DNA of 64,000 nt from positions 1 to 64,000 of the forward strand of contig NZ_JBFBIK010000015.1 in assembly GCF_040685555.1 (NCBI RefSeq), read 5' to 3'. This stretch comes from Sphaerisporangium sp040685555 (GTDB lineage Bacteria > Actinomycetota > Actinomycetes > Streptosporangiales > Streptosporangiaceae). Below, one piece after another: positions 26,609-35,515 of this stretch; position 1 is the first letter of the stretch, and each line of letters begins with the position of its first letter. Made by a program: the position numbers and the translations under genes. Under the pieces are notes generated by a model, which was not told the DNA's origin, did not search any database, and worked only from the letters and a program-made list of their open reading frames with translations.

Positions 26609-27718
26609 CTACGCCGAGAACTCCGCCGCGAGAAGCTCGGCGATCTCCGCGGTGTTGAGCGCCGCGCCCTTACGGAGGTTGTCGCCGCAGACGAACATGT
26701 CGAGGGTGTTCGGGAAGTCGAGCGCCTGGCGGATGCGGCCGACATAGGTGGGGTCGGTGCCGACCACGTCGGCCGGCGTCGGGAACACGCCGTTCGCCGG
26801 GTCGTCCAGGACCACGACCGTGGGAGCCGCCTCCAGCACCGCCCGCGCGGCCTCCACCGTCACCGGCTTGGCGAAGGTGGCGTGCACCGCCAGCGAGTGG
26901 GTGGTGATGACCGGAACGCGCACGCAGGTCGCCGAGACCTTCAGATCGGGGATGCCGAGGATCTTGCGCGACTCGTTGCGGACCTTCAGCTCCTCGGAGA
27001 ACCAGCCGTCCTCCTTGAGGGAGCCGGCCGCCGGCACCACGTTGAAGGCCAGCGGCGCGGGGAACGGCGAGTCGACCAGGTCGGGAACGGCCTTGCGCAC
27101 GTCACCGGCCACGGTGCCGATGCCGCGGTTGCCCGCCACAGCCTCGATCTCGTCGTAGAGCCGCTCGGGCCCGGAGACGCCCATGCCCGAGACCGCCTGG
27201 TAGGAGGCCACGACCAGCTCCGTGAGGCCGTACTCGCGGTGCAGGGCGCCGAGGGCGGCCATCATCGACAGCGTGGTGCAGTTGGGGTTCGCGATGATGC
27301 CCTTGGGGCGCTCGCGCACCTGCTCGGGGTTGCACTCGGGCACGACGAGGGGCACCTCGGGGTCCATGCGGAAGGCCCCGGAGTTGTCGACCGCCACCGC
27401 TCCACGGGACGCCGCGATCGGCGCCCACTCGGCCGACACCTCGTCGGGCACGTCGAACATGGCGACGTCGACCCCGTCGAAGGCCTCGGGCGAGAGCGCG
27501 ACGACCTCGACCTCCTGCCCGCGGACCAGGAGCCTCCTGCCCGCCGAGCGCGCCGAGGCGATGAGGCGGATCTCACCCCACACGTCGGGGCGGCCGGACA
27601 GGATGTCGAGCATCACCGTGCCGACGGCACCGGTCGCGCCGACGACGGCCAGGGTGGGCTTGGTGGCGTTCACTTCGCGGTCACTCTCCTCGCCGGCGCG
27701 CACTGGCTGGTCGCTCAT
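26609..27718 (-). CDS. asd: Aspartate-semialdehyde dehydrogenase
   Basis: 369 aa. NADP-binding motif VVGATGAVG, active-site Cys147 in IIANPNCTT, and SYQAVSGMGVSGPERL. It reduces aspartyl phosphate to aspartate semialdehyde, leading to lysine, diaminopimelate, threonine and methionine. The ATG at 27718 overlaps the lysC stop (ATGA), indicating translational coupling; a GTG at 27673 with GAGGAGAG upstream would give a length closer to relatives. Confidence 0.96.
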   Translation of the reverse strand: MSDQPVRAGEESDREVNATKPTLAVVGATGAVGTVMLDILSGRPDVWGEIRLIASARSAGRRLLVRGQEVEVVALSPEAFDGVDVAMFDVPDEVSAEWAPIAASRGAVAVDNSGAFRMDPEVPLVVPECNPEQVRERPKGIIANPNCTTLSMMAALGALHREYGLTELVVASYQAVSGMGVSGPERLYDEIEAVAGNRGIGTVAGDVRKAVPDLVDSPFPAPLAFNVVPAAGSLKEDGWFSEELKVRNESRKILGIPDLKVSATCVRVPVITTHSLAVHATFAKPVTVEAARAVLEAAPTVVVLDDPANGVFPTPADVVGTDPTYVGRIRQALDFPNTLDMFVCGDNLRKGAALNTAEIAELLAAEFSA

Positions 27719-28989
27719 CGTCCGGTCCCGCCGTAGACCACGGCCTCGACCTGGTCGACGTCGAGATCGAACGCCCGGTGAGCCGCGGTGACGGCCGCGT
27801 CCACCTCGTCCTGCCCGACGATGACCGAGATGCGGATCTCGGAGGTCGAGATCATCTCGATGTTGACGCCCGCGTCGGCCAGGGCGCCGAAGAACTTGGC
27901 GGTGACGCCGGGGTGCGAACGCATGCCCGCGCCCACCAGCGAGACCTTGCCGATCTGGTCGTCGAAGAGGATCTTCTCGAAGCCGATCTGCTCCTGGATG
28001 CGCTTCAGGGCCGTGACGGCGACCGTGCCGTCGGCGGAGGGCAGCGTGAAGGAGATGTCGGTGCGCCCGGTGGCCGCGGCCGAGATGTTCTGCACGATCA
28101 TGTCGATGTTGACCTCGACGTCGGCGAGCGTGCGGAAGATGGCCGCGGCCTCTCCGACCTTGTCGGGCACCCCGACGACGGTGATCTTTGCCTCGCTCCG
28201 GTCATGTGCGACACCGGAGATGATCGGCTGCTCCATCTCGTTTCCTTCAGTGTTGGGATCGGAGACGACCCATGTGCCTTCCTTGCTGCTGAACGAGCTT
28301 CTGACGTGGATCGGCAGGCTGAACCGCCTGGCGTACTCCACGCAGCGCAGGTGCAGGATCTTGGCGCCGCACGCGGCCATCTCCATGGCCTCCTCGTAGG
28401 AGATCCTCGGGATCTGGCGGGCGGCGGCGACGATGCGCGGATCGGCGGTGAAGATGCCGTCGACATCGGTGTAGATCTCGCAGACGTCGGCCTCCAGGGC
28501 CGCCGCGAGAGCGACCGCCGTGGTGTCGGAGCCACCTCGGCCGAGCGTCGTGATGTCCTTCTTGTCTTGCGAGACGCCCTGGAAGCCGGCCACGATCGCG
28601 ATCTGGCCGACCCTGACCGCCTCCTGGATGCGGCCCGGGGTCACGTCGATGATGCGCGCCTTGCCGTGGGTCGAGTCGGTGATCACACCGGCCTGCGAGC
28701 CGGTGAACGACCGGGCCTCGTGACCCAGGTTGGCGATGGCCATCGCGAGCAACGCCATCGAGATGCGCTCGCCGGCGGTCAGCAGCATGTCGAGCTCGCG
28801 CCCGGGGGGCAGCGGCGTCACCTGCTGGGCCAGGTCGAGCAGCTCGTCGGTGGTGTCACCCATCGCCGAGACGATCACCACGACGTCGTTGCCGGCTTTT
28901 TTCGTCGCGACGATGCGCTGGGCGACACGCTTGATGCCGGATGCGTCGGCGACGGAGGAACCACCGTATTTTTGGACAACGAGCGCCAC
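27715..28989 (-). CDS. lysC: Aspartate kinase (alpha, with likely internal beta start)
   Basis: 424 aa. It begins VVQKYGGSSVADASGIKRVAQRIV, the aspartokinase nucleotide-binding start; two ACT domains lie at about 265-410 (ITVVGVPDKVGEAA, VSLVGAGMRSHPGVTAKFF). It performs the first step of the aspartate pathway under lysine/threonine feedback. An internal ATG at 28236 with GAAGGA upstream would give a 173-aa beta subunit, as known for Corynebacterium LysC. It overlaps asd by 4 nt. Confidence 0.96.
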   Translation of the reverse strand: MALVVQKYGGSSVADASGIKRVAQRIVATKKAGNDVVVIVSAMGDTTDELLDLAQQVTPLPPGRELDMLLTAGERISMALLAMAIANLGHEARSFTGSQAGVITDSTHGKARIIDVTPGRIQEAVRVGQIAIVAGFQGVSQDKKDITTLGRGGSDTTAVALAAALEADVCEIYTDVDGIFTADPRIVAAARQIPRISYEEAMEMAACGAKILHLRCVEYARRFSLPIHVRSSFSSKEGTWVVSDPNTEGNEMEQPIISGVAHDRSEAKITVVGVPDKVGEAAAIFRTLADVEVNIDMIVQNISAAATGRTDISFTLPSADGTVAVTALKRIQEQIGFEKILFDDQIGKVSLVGAGMRSHPGVTAKFFGALADAGVNIEMISTSEIRISVIVGQDEVDAAVTAAHRAFDLDVDQVEAVVYGGTGR

Positions 28990-29068
28990 GGGATGTCTCC
29001 CAAAGGTTCAGTCTGCGGAGCTCACAGTCTACTGGGGCCTCCAGAAGGCCCAACTGATTTGGCCAGCA

Positions 29069-29167
29069 TGTGGACAGCCACGGCCGTGAGCTGTGGAAAG
29101 CCGGGCCGGCCTGTGGATGATCAGTGGCCGTGATCTATGGACGGCCGGCCTGCCAACCTGTGGACGG
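29069..29167 (+). promoter_or_regulatory. Phased array of five DnaA-box-like TGTGGA motifs
   Basis: TGTGGACAG (29069), TGTGGAAAG (29092), TGTGGATGA (29112), TATGGACGG (29136) and TGTGGACGG (29159) lie in one orientation at 23, 20, 24 and 23 bp. The blocks between them are similar GGCCGG/GGCCGTGA segments, so the array is also a degenerate repeat. It fills the region between the DUF5063 stop (29168) and the lysC start (28989). Confidence 0.5.
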
Positions 29168-29698
29168 TCAGGCGGTCGTGGTCTCCTCCACGACGTCCAG
29201 CCGGGTGTGCGCGACGAGCGCCTGCAGCGCCCTCATCGCCGCACCCGCGTGGTTGCCCCAGGTGTTGAAGTACGAGTACTGCCACCACCACAGCGCCTCC
29301 AGGGGGCGGCCGGCGCGGTAGTGCCCGAGCCCGTGGATCAGGTCGGCCGCGACGGCCGCCAGGTCGTCGGAGAGCCGGTAGGGCGTGACGACCGTGTCCT
29401 TGTAAGGGTCGAAGACCTCGGCGTAGTCGTCCACAGGCCCAAGACGCGTGGCGAGAGCCGTGCGCACCCCGTCGAGGTCGGGGTCGGGGCCGGTCGCGGG
29501 CTCGAAGTTGCCCTGCAGGATCACGTCCTGCGCGGCTCCGAGCTGCGAGCCCGCCAGGCTGACCTGCGAGACCTCGACGAGCAGCATGGGGAGCGTCGCG
29601 TCGCCGCCCTCACCGCTCGCGAGCCTGGTCAGGCCATCGAGGTAGTTCTGCGCATGCACCGCGATGCGATCCGCGAGAGCGCTCCACTCATCAAACAT
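29168..29698 (-). CDS. DUF5063-family protein
   Basis: 176 aa, soluble and mostly helical. The block LIHGLGHYRAGRPLEALWWWQYSYFNTWGNHAG is the recognisable core of DUF5063 proteins, which commonly sit beside recR in actinobacteria. Function unknown. Its start overlaps the recR end by 8 nt, so they are probably co-transcribed. Confidence 0.88.
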   Translation of the reverse strand: MFDEWSALADRIAVHAQNYLDGLTRLASGEGGDATLPMLLVEVSQVSLAGSQLGAAQDVILQGNFEPATGPDPDLDGVRTALATRLGPVDDYAEVFDPYKDTVVTPYRLSDDLAAVAADLIHGLGHYRAGRPLEALWWWQYSYFNTWGNHAGAAMRALQALVAHTRLDVVEETTTA

Positions 29699-30290
29699 CC
29701 AGCAGCCTCCGTCCTTCGAAAGCGCGGCCCAAGGTGACCTCGTCGGCGTACTCGAGGTCTCCGCCCACTGGCAGACCGCTGGCCAATCGTGTCACTTTCA
29801 AACCCATCGGTTTCACCAGCCTGGCGAGATAGGTCGCCGTGGCCTCCCCTTCGAGGTTCGGATCGGTCGCCAGGATCAGCTCGGTGACCTGCCCGTCCGC
29901 CAGCCGTGTCATCAGCTCGCGGATGCGCAGGTCATCGGGGCCGACTCCCTCGATCGGGCTGATCGCCCCGCCGAGCACGTGGTAGCGACCGCGGAACTCA
30001 CGAGTCTTTTCGATGGCGACGACGTCCTTGGATTCCTCCACCACGCAGATGACGGCGGGGTCGCGCCGGACGTCCCGGCAGATCCGGCACTCCTCCTCGG
30101 CCGCGACGTTCCCACAGACGCGGCAGAACCGGACCTTCTCCTTGACCTCCAGCAGGGCGTGCGCCAGCCGCTTGACGTCGGCCGGGTCCGCGGAAAGCAG
30201 GTGAAAGGCGATCCGCTGCGCGCTCTTGGGACCGACGCCGGGCAGCAGGCCCAACTCGTCGATCAGGTTCTGGACGACCCCCTCATACAT
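29691..30290 (-). CDS. recR: Recombination protein RecR
   Basis: 199 aa, normal length. An N-terminal helix-hairpin-helix (LIDELGLLPGVGPKSAQRIAFHLL), a C4 zinc finger (CRVCGNVAAEEECRIC) and a Toprim domain (ICVVEESKDVVAIEKT) are all present. With RecO it loads RecA at gaps. It lies in the conserved dnaX-ybaB-recR order, 5 bp below the YbaB gene. Confidence 0.97.
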   Translation of the reverse strand: MYEGVVQNLIDELGLLPGVGPKSAQRIAFHLLSADPADVKRLAHALLEVKEKVRFCRVCGNVAAEEECRICRDVRRDPAVICVVEESKDVVAIEKTREFRGRYHVLGGAISPIEGVGPDDLRIRELMTRLADGQVTELILATDPNLEGEATATYLARLVKPMGLKVTRLASGLPVGGDLEYADEVTLGRAFEGRRLLDV

Positions 30291-30295
30291 GGCCG

Positions 30296-30643
30296 CTAAA
30301 ACCCCGGCAGCTGGAATCCGCCCCCGCCAAGGCCCTGCGCCAGCGGGCCGAGCTTCTCCTGCTGGAGCTCGGCGGCCGCTCGCACGGCATCCCGCACCGC
30401 CGCGATCACCAGGTCGGCGATCGTATCGGCCGTGTCCTGCGGGTCGCCGGAGTCGATGGCCTTGGGGCTGATCTTCAGCTCGAGCAGCTCACCACTCCCG
30501 TTGACGGTCGCGACGACGAGGCCGCCACCGGCGCTGCCCTCGACCTCCGCGTCGTTGAGCTCCTGCTGGGCCGTCGCGAGCTGCTGCTGCATGAGCTGCG
30601 CCTGCTCCAGCAACTGCTGCAAGTTGACATCCCCTGGATTCAC
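30296..30643 (-). CDS. YbaB/EbfC nucleoid-associated protein
   Basis: 115 aa from GTG 30643, which follows ATGAGGAGCG. A helical start (LQQLLEQAQLMQQQLATAQQEL) and VEGSAGGGLVVATVNGSGELLELKISP are typical of this DNA-binding family. It lies between dnaX and recR as usual. A longer in-frame start at 30697 is unlikely by ribosome-site position. Confidence 0.92.
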   Translation of the reverse strand: MNPGDVNLQQLLEQAQLMQQQLATAQQELNDAEVEGSAGGGLVVATVNGSGELLELKISPKAIDSGDPQDTADTIADLVIAAVRDAVRAAAELQQEKLGPLAQGLGGGGFQLPGF

Positions 30644-30798
30644 GATCTTGCGCTCCTCATGGCTTCGCGTGTGGCACGAGCCTACGGGGTTTGCCACGCA
30701 TGTTGCACTGGCGCACGTCAGTGTTCGCGTGGGAGCCCTCCGTGAGGGGAGCGGACGACCCGAAAAGTGCGGACCGGCTTGAGCCGGCGACCGCGAGA

Positions 30799-33036
30799 CT
30801 ACGTGTGATCGATCTCTTCGATGATCTGCCCGCCGAGCTCCCGCTGGACGAGCGCCATGCCGCTCAGCGAGTCGGCGTCGGCGTCGGCGTCGTTGTACGG
30901 ATCGACCTCGTCGGCCTCACTGGACGTCTGGCCGGGACGGCGGGGCACGGCGTCGGGCCAGCCCGCGGCCCCCGCCTGCCGGGGCCCGGACTGGGCCGCC
31001 GCCTGCGCCGCCGAACGGGCGGCGGCGAGACCACCCCTGGGCGCCTGCCCCTCGTCCTCGGGAAGCGGCGCATCCGGCCACGGCTCGTCGGAGGGCGAGG
31101 GCGCGGCCTGCGGCTTCTGGGCGGCCTGCCGCCGCCCCTGCGACGGCACGTCCTCGGCACCGGCCGGCCCTCTCTGGGCCGCCTGCGGCGCGGGGGCCGC
31201 CTGCGGCGCGGGGGCCGCCTGCGGCGCGGGGGCCGCCTGCGGGCTTTCCGGCCGCGACGATGCGGGCCGCGGCGCGGGAGCCTGCCGTACGGCTTGCGCC
31301 GGAGCGGATGAGGCCGGGACCGACGGGGGTACTCCGCCGCCCGAGTTGCCGACGACGGCCTCCACGCGCCAGTTGCCGCCCATCACCGCCGCGATCGCCG
31401 CCGCGACCACGGAGTCCTTGGCGCCGTTCACGAAGTTGCGCATGGCGCCGACCTGGCTGAAGCCGAGCGTGACGATGTTGCCCTCGACGCCGATGAGCTG
31501 GGAGTTGGTGTTGACGTTCGCCCAGACGGCCGGGGAGCGCTGCTTGAGCACGTCAAGGATCTGCGGCCACGTCTGGTGGAAGGCGCCACCCGCCGGCGAC
31601 ACCTGGGCGGCCGGCGCGGGAGTGGTCTCAGGCCGGCGCGAGGGGGCCTGCGGAGCACCGGGCCGTGACGGAGCAGGCCAGTCGTCCGCGGGCGGGCGGG
31701 CGGCGGGCGCGGTCGGAGGCTGCTGGACGGGCTGGTCCTGAACGGGCTGCGCCTGCTGGACGGGCTGCGCCGGCCGGGCGTGCTGCGGCTCCTCGGCGGC
31801 GATCACCGTGCCGGCCGCCGGAGGCCCGGAGGGGGCCGGCGGGGCAGCGGAGCCGGGCACCGGGACGGCCGTGGCCGCCACCCCTCCGCGCTCCAGGCGT
31901 TCCAGCCTGGCGAGCAGCGCGGCCTCGCCCTGCTCGGCCGCCGGAAGCAGAACCCGGGCGCACATCAGCTCCAGCAGCAGCCGGGGGGAGGTCGCACCGC
32001 GCATCTCAGTGAGCCCGGCGTTGAACAGCTCGGCCGCCCGGGTCACCTCGGCCGGCCCCATCGACGCCGCCTGCTCGGCCAGCCGCTCGAGCTCGTCGGC
32101 CGGGCGGTCGAGCAGCCCGCTGGTCGCGGCCTCCGGCACGTTGGCGAGCACCACCAGGTCGCGGAAGCGCTCAAGCAGGTCCATGGCGAAGCGGCGCGGG
32201 TCGTGACCGCCCTCGATCACGCGATTGACCGCCTGGAACACCTGGGCGCCGTCACGCCGGGCGAACGCCAGGACGATCTCGTCGAGCAGGTCGGAGTCGG
32301 TGTAACCCAGGAGCGAGACCGCGCGGGCGTAGGTGATGCCCGCGTCGTCGGCGCCCGCCAGCAACTGGTCGAGGATCGAGAGCGAGTCACGCGCCGAACC
32401 CGCGCCCGCGCGCACGACCAGGGGCAGCGCGGCGGGCTCGTACGGCACCGACTCGGAGCTGAGGATCTCCTCCATGAGCTGCCGCAGCGTCGCCGGCGGC
32501 ATCAGCCGGAACGGATAGTGGTGGGTGCGGGACTTGATGGTCCCGATGACCTTTTCGGGCTCGGTGGTCGCGAAGACGAACTTCAGGTGCGGCGGGGGCT
32601 CCTCGACCAGCTTGAGCAGCGCGTTGAAACCCTCGCGGGTCACCATGTGCGCCTCGTCGATGATGTAGATCTTGAAACGCGCGGAGACCGGGGCGAAGAA
32701 GGCGCGCTCGCGAAGGTCGCGGGCGTCGTCCACACCGCCGTGGGAGGCGGCGTCGATCTCGATGACGTCGAGGTGGCCTGGCCCGGTGGACGACAGGGCC
32801 ACGCAGGACTCGCACTCGCCGCAGGGGTCGGGTGTCGGGCCCTTCTCGCAGTTCAACGAGCGGGCAAGGATGCGCGCGCTGGAGGTCTTGCCACACCCGC
32901 GCGGGCCGCTGAAGAGATAGGCATGGTTGATGCGGCCGCTGCTGAGTGCCTGCCGCAGCGGCTCTGTGACGTGATCCTGACCCTTGACTTCGGCGAAGGT
33001 CCCAGGCCGGTATTTGCGGTAGAGGGCGAGACTCAT
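30799..33036 (-). CDS. dnaX: DNA polymerase III subunits gamma and tau
   Basis: 745 aa. AAA+ ATPase with Walker A SGPRGCGKTSSARILA, zinc cysteines in CEKGPTPDPCGECESC, Walker B YIIDEAHMV and sensor 1 FVFATTEPEKV. After the collar domain (to about 365) comes a long Pro/Ala/Gln-rich linker with APAPQA repeats flanking a small tau domain (about 470-580, FHQTWPQILDVLKQRSPAVWAN). It is the clamp loader motor of the replisome. No slippery frameshift site was noticed. Confidence 0.96.
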   Translation of the reverse strand: MSLALYRKYRPGTFAEVKGQDHVTEPLRQALSSGRINHAYLFSGPRGCGKTSSARILARSLNCEKGPTPDPCGECESCVALSSTGPGHLDVIEIDAASHGGVDDARDLRERAFFAPVSARFKIYIIDEAHMVTREGFNALLKLVEEPPPHLKFVFATTEPEKVIGTIKSRTHHYPFRLMPPATLRQLMEEILSSESVPYEPAALPLVVRAGAGSARDSLSILDQLLAGADDAGITYARAVSLLGYTDSDLLDEIVLAFARRDGAQVFQAVNRVIEGGHDPRRFAMDLLERFRDLVVLANVPEAATSGLLDRPADELERLAEQAASMGPAEVTRAAELFNAGLTEMRGATSPRLLLELMCARVLLPAAEQGEAALLARLERLERGGVAATAVPVPGSAAPPAPSGPPAAGTVIAAEEPQHARPAQPVQQAQPVQDQPVQQPPTAPAARPPADDWPAPSRPGAPQAPSRRPETTPAPAAQVSPAGGAFHQTWPQILDVLKQRSPAVWANVNTNSQLIGVEGNIVTLGFSQVGAMRNFVNGAKDSVVAAAIAAVMGGNWRVEAVVGNSGGGVPPSVPASSAPAQAVRQAPAPRPASSRPESPQAAPAPQAAPAPQAAPAPQAAQRGPAGAEDVPSQGRRQAAQKPQAAPSPSDEPWPDAPLPEDEGQAPRGGLAAARSAAQAAAQSGPRQAGAAGWPDAVPRRPGQTSSEADEVDPYNDADADADSLSGMALVQRELGGQIIEEIDHT
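31178..31241. repeat. 18-bp coding repeat in dnaX
   Basis: The unit GCCGCCTGCGGCGCGGGG occurs three times and a partial fourth, encoding APAPQA in the flexible part of tau. Confidence 0.85.
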
Positions 33037-33145
33037 GCCGTCTCCTCGCCTAGGGGGTCGGAGTGCGAACGCGCCGGAAGGCCCGGAGTGTCACGAGGGT
33101 CGAACAGCTCGCTCATGTGACGGCACCGTCCTGGAACTCCAGCGA

Positions 33146-33238
33146 AGAGACCCCTCGCACACCCGACAGAGCCCGCTTATCCTTGCTGCCTTCCGGCCCT
33201 GGGGAGGTTCACAGGATGACGCCGTGCGAGGGGTCCGG
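33146..33238 (-). ncRNA. ffs: Signal recognition particle RNA (4.5S type)
   Basis: On the minus strand the conserved apical loop GGGCCGGAAGGCAGCAAGG is present, flanked by the asymmetric-loop segment, with a closing stem GACCCCTCGCAC/GTGCGAGGGGTC (33224-33235 with 33149-33160 read on the opposite strand). This is the small bacterial SRP RNA that binds Ffh. It sits 110 bp upstream of dnaX, the usual actinobacterial place. Ends are approximate. Confidence 0.93.
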
Positions 33239-33353
33239 TGACAGTCTAGCCGTGCGCGGCAGTGCTCGTGGCAGCCACCGCACGAACACCGAGACCGATT
33301 CGTGGTCATCGGCGCGGTCTCCACAGCCGCCGAAGTCCGGTAAGCTTCTCGAC

Positions 33354-33443
33354 GGAGGATTCGCCTAGTTGGCCTAGGGCGCACGCTTGGAAAGCGTGTT
33401 GGGGGCAACCCCTCAGGAGTTCGAATCTCCTATCCTCCGCCAC
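33354..33443 (+). tRNA. tRNA-Ser (anticodon GGA)
   Basis: 90 nt with encoded CCA. Acceptor GGAGGAT pairs with ATCCTCC; the anticodon loop is CACGC-TTGGAAA-GCGTG; a long variable arm follows (GTTGGGGGCAACCCCTC) and the T arm GGAGTTCGAATCTCC. It reads UCC/UCU codons. Confidence 0.97.
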
Positions 33444-33451
33444 CTTCCGAA

Positions 33452-33487
33452 GGGTCGGGCCGCGTGTGTGCGGGCCGGCCCTTTTTG
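33452..33487 (+). terminator. Rho-independent terminator of tRNA-Ser
   Basis: AGGGTCGGGCCGC and GCGGGCCGGCCCT form a strong stem around GTGTGT, followed by TTTTT, nine bases after the tRNA CCA. Confidence 0.92.
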
Positions 33488-33523
33488 GTGTTCCGTCCGA
33501 GGTGGTCGGTGGTCAGCCCGTTT

Positions 33524-33880
33524 TCAGTGGTTGCCGGAAGGCAGGGCCGGGGGCATGGGCTTCCACTGGACGACGTACGGCAGGCCGGAGCCCGTGTGGT
33601 CAGGGAGCCGGGGTTCGGAGCCGAAGCCGCCCGGCAGAGGCCCGGTCAGCTCGCAGGAGGGGCTCAACCCGAGGGCCATGCCCGCGCCGGCCGCCATCGC
33701 GAGCACCAGACCGGCGACGAACGGGCCCTGCGATGTGGCCTTGTCCCGTATCCACCTGCTCGTCGGCGTGATCGGGACGCTCCGCAGGAAGAAGGCGGGA
33801 GGCGGCAGCTGATGGGGGGTCGGCTCCTCGTGCACCGTACGCAAGGTCGCCTCCATATCACTGTCAGTGGTCACCCGCAC
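33524..33880 (-). CDS. Hypothetical single-span membrane protein
   Basis: 118 aa from GTG 33880. A Pro-rich N-terminal cytosolic half is followed by one hydrophobic helix (GPFVAGLVLAMAAGAGMALGL, about 53-73) and a short Gly/Pro-rich tail. No family recognised and no clear ribosome site, so the start is uncertain. Confidence 0.55.
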   Translation of the reverse strand: MRVTTDSDMEATLRTVHEEPTPHQLPPPAFFLRSVPITPTSRWIRDKATSQGPFVAGLVLAMAAGAGMALGLSPSCELTGPLPGGFGSEPRLPDHTGSGLPYVVQWKPMPPALPSGNH

Positions 33881-34108
33881 CTCACAGTAACCAGACGTGG
33901 GCCTGCGGCCCGAGATCCCACGCCCTTACCGGACCGATCACGGCATGCCGTTGGCCCGCAGCGGTGCGAGCCTTGAAGAAGAGCCATACCGCCGTTGAGA
34001 AGTGCCCTGAGCTGGCACTCTGTACAGGACGTGCATGATCGTTTCTCTCTGGGGAACTAGCGGGGTCATATATGACCCTGAAAACCTAAGAAAAGGGAAA
34101 ACGGGCCA

Positions 34109-34984
34109 ATGGACTTCCGTGACGATGTCGACCTTGATTCCTCACAGGTCGAGAACCGTGGTGGCGGTGGCGGACTCCGCGGTGGCGGGCTGGCCATCGG
34201 TGGAGGCGCGGCGGGCATCATCGCCCTTATCGCCGCATTGATCTTTGGAATCAACCCCGGCGACATCACCGGCGGGGGTGACACGACAGGTGTCCAGCCA
34301 ACCTCTGACACCTCCCAGGAATGCAAGAAGGGGTCCGACGCCGACAAGTCGGAAGACTGCCGCGTCGTGGGCGTGGTGAACAGCATTCAGGCCTATTGGA
34401 AGGACGCCTTCGACAAGGCGGGCAACGGCCGGTACAGCCAGGCGAAGACCGTGCTGTTCTCCCAGGCGGTGAGCACCGGGTGCGGCCAGGCCACCTCGGA
34501 GGTCGGGCCGTTCTACTGCCCGAGCGACAAGCTCGTCTACCTGGACCTGACCTTCTTCGACGAGCTGCAGAGCAAGTTCGGCGCGAAGGGCGGCCCGTTC
34601 GCCCAGGCGTACGTCATCGCCCACGAGTACGGGCATCACGTGCAGGACCTCCTGGGGACCATGGACAAGGTCGGCGGCAACAGCCAGGGCGCCGACAGCA
34701 GCTCGGTGCGGCTGGAGCTCCAGGCCGACTGTTACGCGGGGGTCTGGGCGAAGAACGCCGTGGACACCGGTTTCTACGAGAAGCCCTTCACCGACACCGA
34801 CATCCAGGAAGCGCTCGACGCCGCGGCGGCCGTCGGGGACGACCGGATCCAGCAGAAGGCTCAGGGCCGGGTCGACCCGGAAGGCTTCACCCATGGCACC
34901 TCGCAGCAGCGCATGAAGTGGTTCAGCACCGGCTACAAGTCGGGTGAGCCCGGCCAGTGCGACACCTTCTCGGGCGCCATCTGA
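34109..34984 (+). CDS. YpfJ-type neutral zinc metallopeptidase
   Basis: 291 aa. A Gly-rich N-terminus leads into one membrane helix (about 31-48) and an extracytoplasmic domain with the zinc motif HEYGHH (172-177) and a downstream LELQADCYAGVW segment holding a third ligand. This is the YpfJ/zincin-like family with unknown substrates. CKKGSDADKSEDC may form a disulfide. ATG at 34109 lies after AAAAGGGAAAA. Confidence 0.92.
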   Translation: MDFRDDVDLDSSQVENRGGGGGLRGGGLAIGGGAAGIIALIAALIFGINPGDITGGGDTTGVQPTSDTSQECKKGSDADKSEDCRVVGVVNSIQAYWKDAFDKAGNGRYSQAKTVLFSQAVSTGCGQATSEVGPFYCPSDKLVYLDLTFFDELQSKFGAKGGPFAQAYVIAHEYGHHVQDLLGTMDKVGGNSQGADSSSVRLELQADCYAGVWAKNAVDTGFYEKPFTDTDIQEALDAAAAVGDDRIQQKAQGRVDPEGFTHGTSQQRMKWFSTGYKSGEPGQCDTFSGAI

Positions 34985-35052
34985 GCCGTACGGCACCTCA
35001 CTGCCAAGCCACTGAAGCAGGCAAAGGTCGAAAACTCTCTTAAACTGAATAG

Positions 35053-35370
35053 GTGATCTTCAAGTCAGTCGGTGACAACCGCCCTTACCCCGAGCATGGC
35101 CTGTCGCATCGTGAATGGGCGCGGATAGCGCCCCGGCAGGTCAGGCTCGACTCATTGATCACCACGAAGGCGGTGCTCGACCTGCATTCCCTGCTCGCCA
35201 AGGACTCGACGTTCTATGGCGATCTTTTCCCTCATGTCGTGCAGTGGCGCGGCGAGTTCTATCTTGAGGACGGCCTGCACCGCGCGCTGCGCGCGGCGCT
35301 CCACCAGCGCTCGGTTCTCCACGCGCGGGTGCTCGACGTGGACGCTCCCACGGGCGCCCCATCCGAATGA
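35053..35370 (+). CDS. Conserved actinobacterial protein with EDGLHR motif
   Basis: 105 aa. Core: VRLDSLITTKAVLDLHSLLAK and FYGDLFPHVVQWRGEFYLEDGLHRALRAAL. The layout (a DGxHR loop after a short strand) resembles ParB/sulfiredoxin-like folds. I recall related streptomycete proteins labelled VapB-like, but there is no toxin gene next to it. GTG at 35053 lies 7 nt after TAAACT, so it is likely leaderless. Confidence 0.8.
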   Translation: MIFKSVGDNRPYPEHGLSHREWARIAPRQVRLDSLITTKAVLDLHSLLAKDSTFYGDLFPHVVQWRGEFYLEDGLHRALRAALHQRSVLHARVLDVDAPTGAPSE

Positions 35371-35515
35371 TCCGCATATCGTCCGTCGGCCGCAGGCGTC
35401 ATAGGTAAAACAGTTCCCTTACCGGCCATCCTCGGGGCCGCGGGTTCCTAAGCTGCGACAGTCGCAGGGGCGACACGGCTCAGGCCGCTGGAACGCAAGG
35501 TCGGACGGTGACCCA

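Noticed and set aside
28990..29068. Lysine riboswitch before lysC
   Set aside because: No conserved multi-stem leader is visible; the region holds the TGTGGA array instead.
30799..33036. Programmed frameshift producing DnaX gamma
   Set aside because: No A-rich slippery heptamer followed by a stop was noticed; the frame continues through the linker.
35053..35370. Toxin-antitoxin module
   Set aside because: A VapB-like label is possible from memory, but no toxin gene is adjacent.
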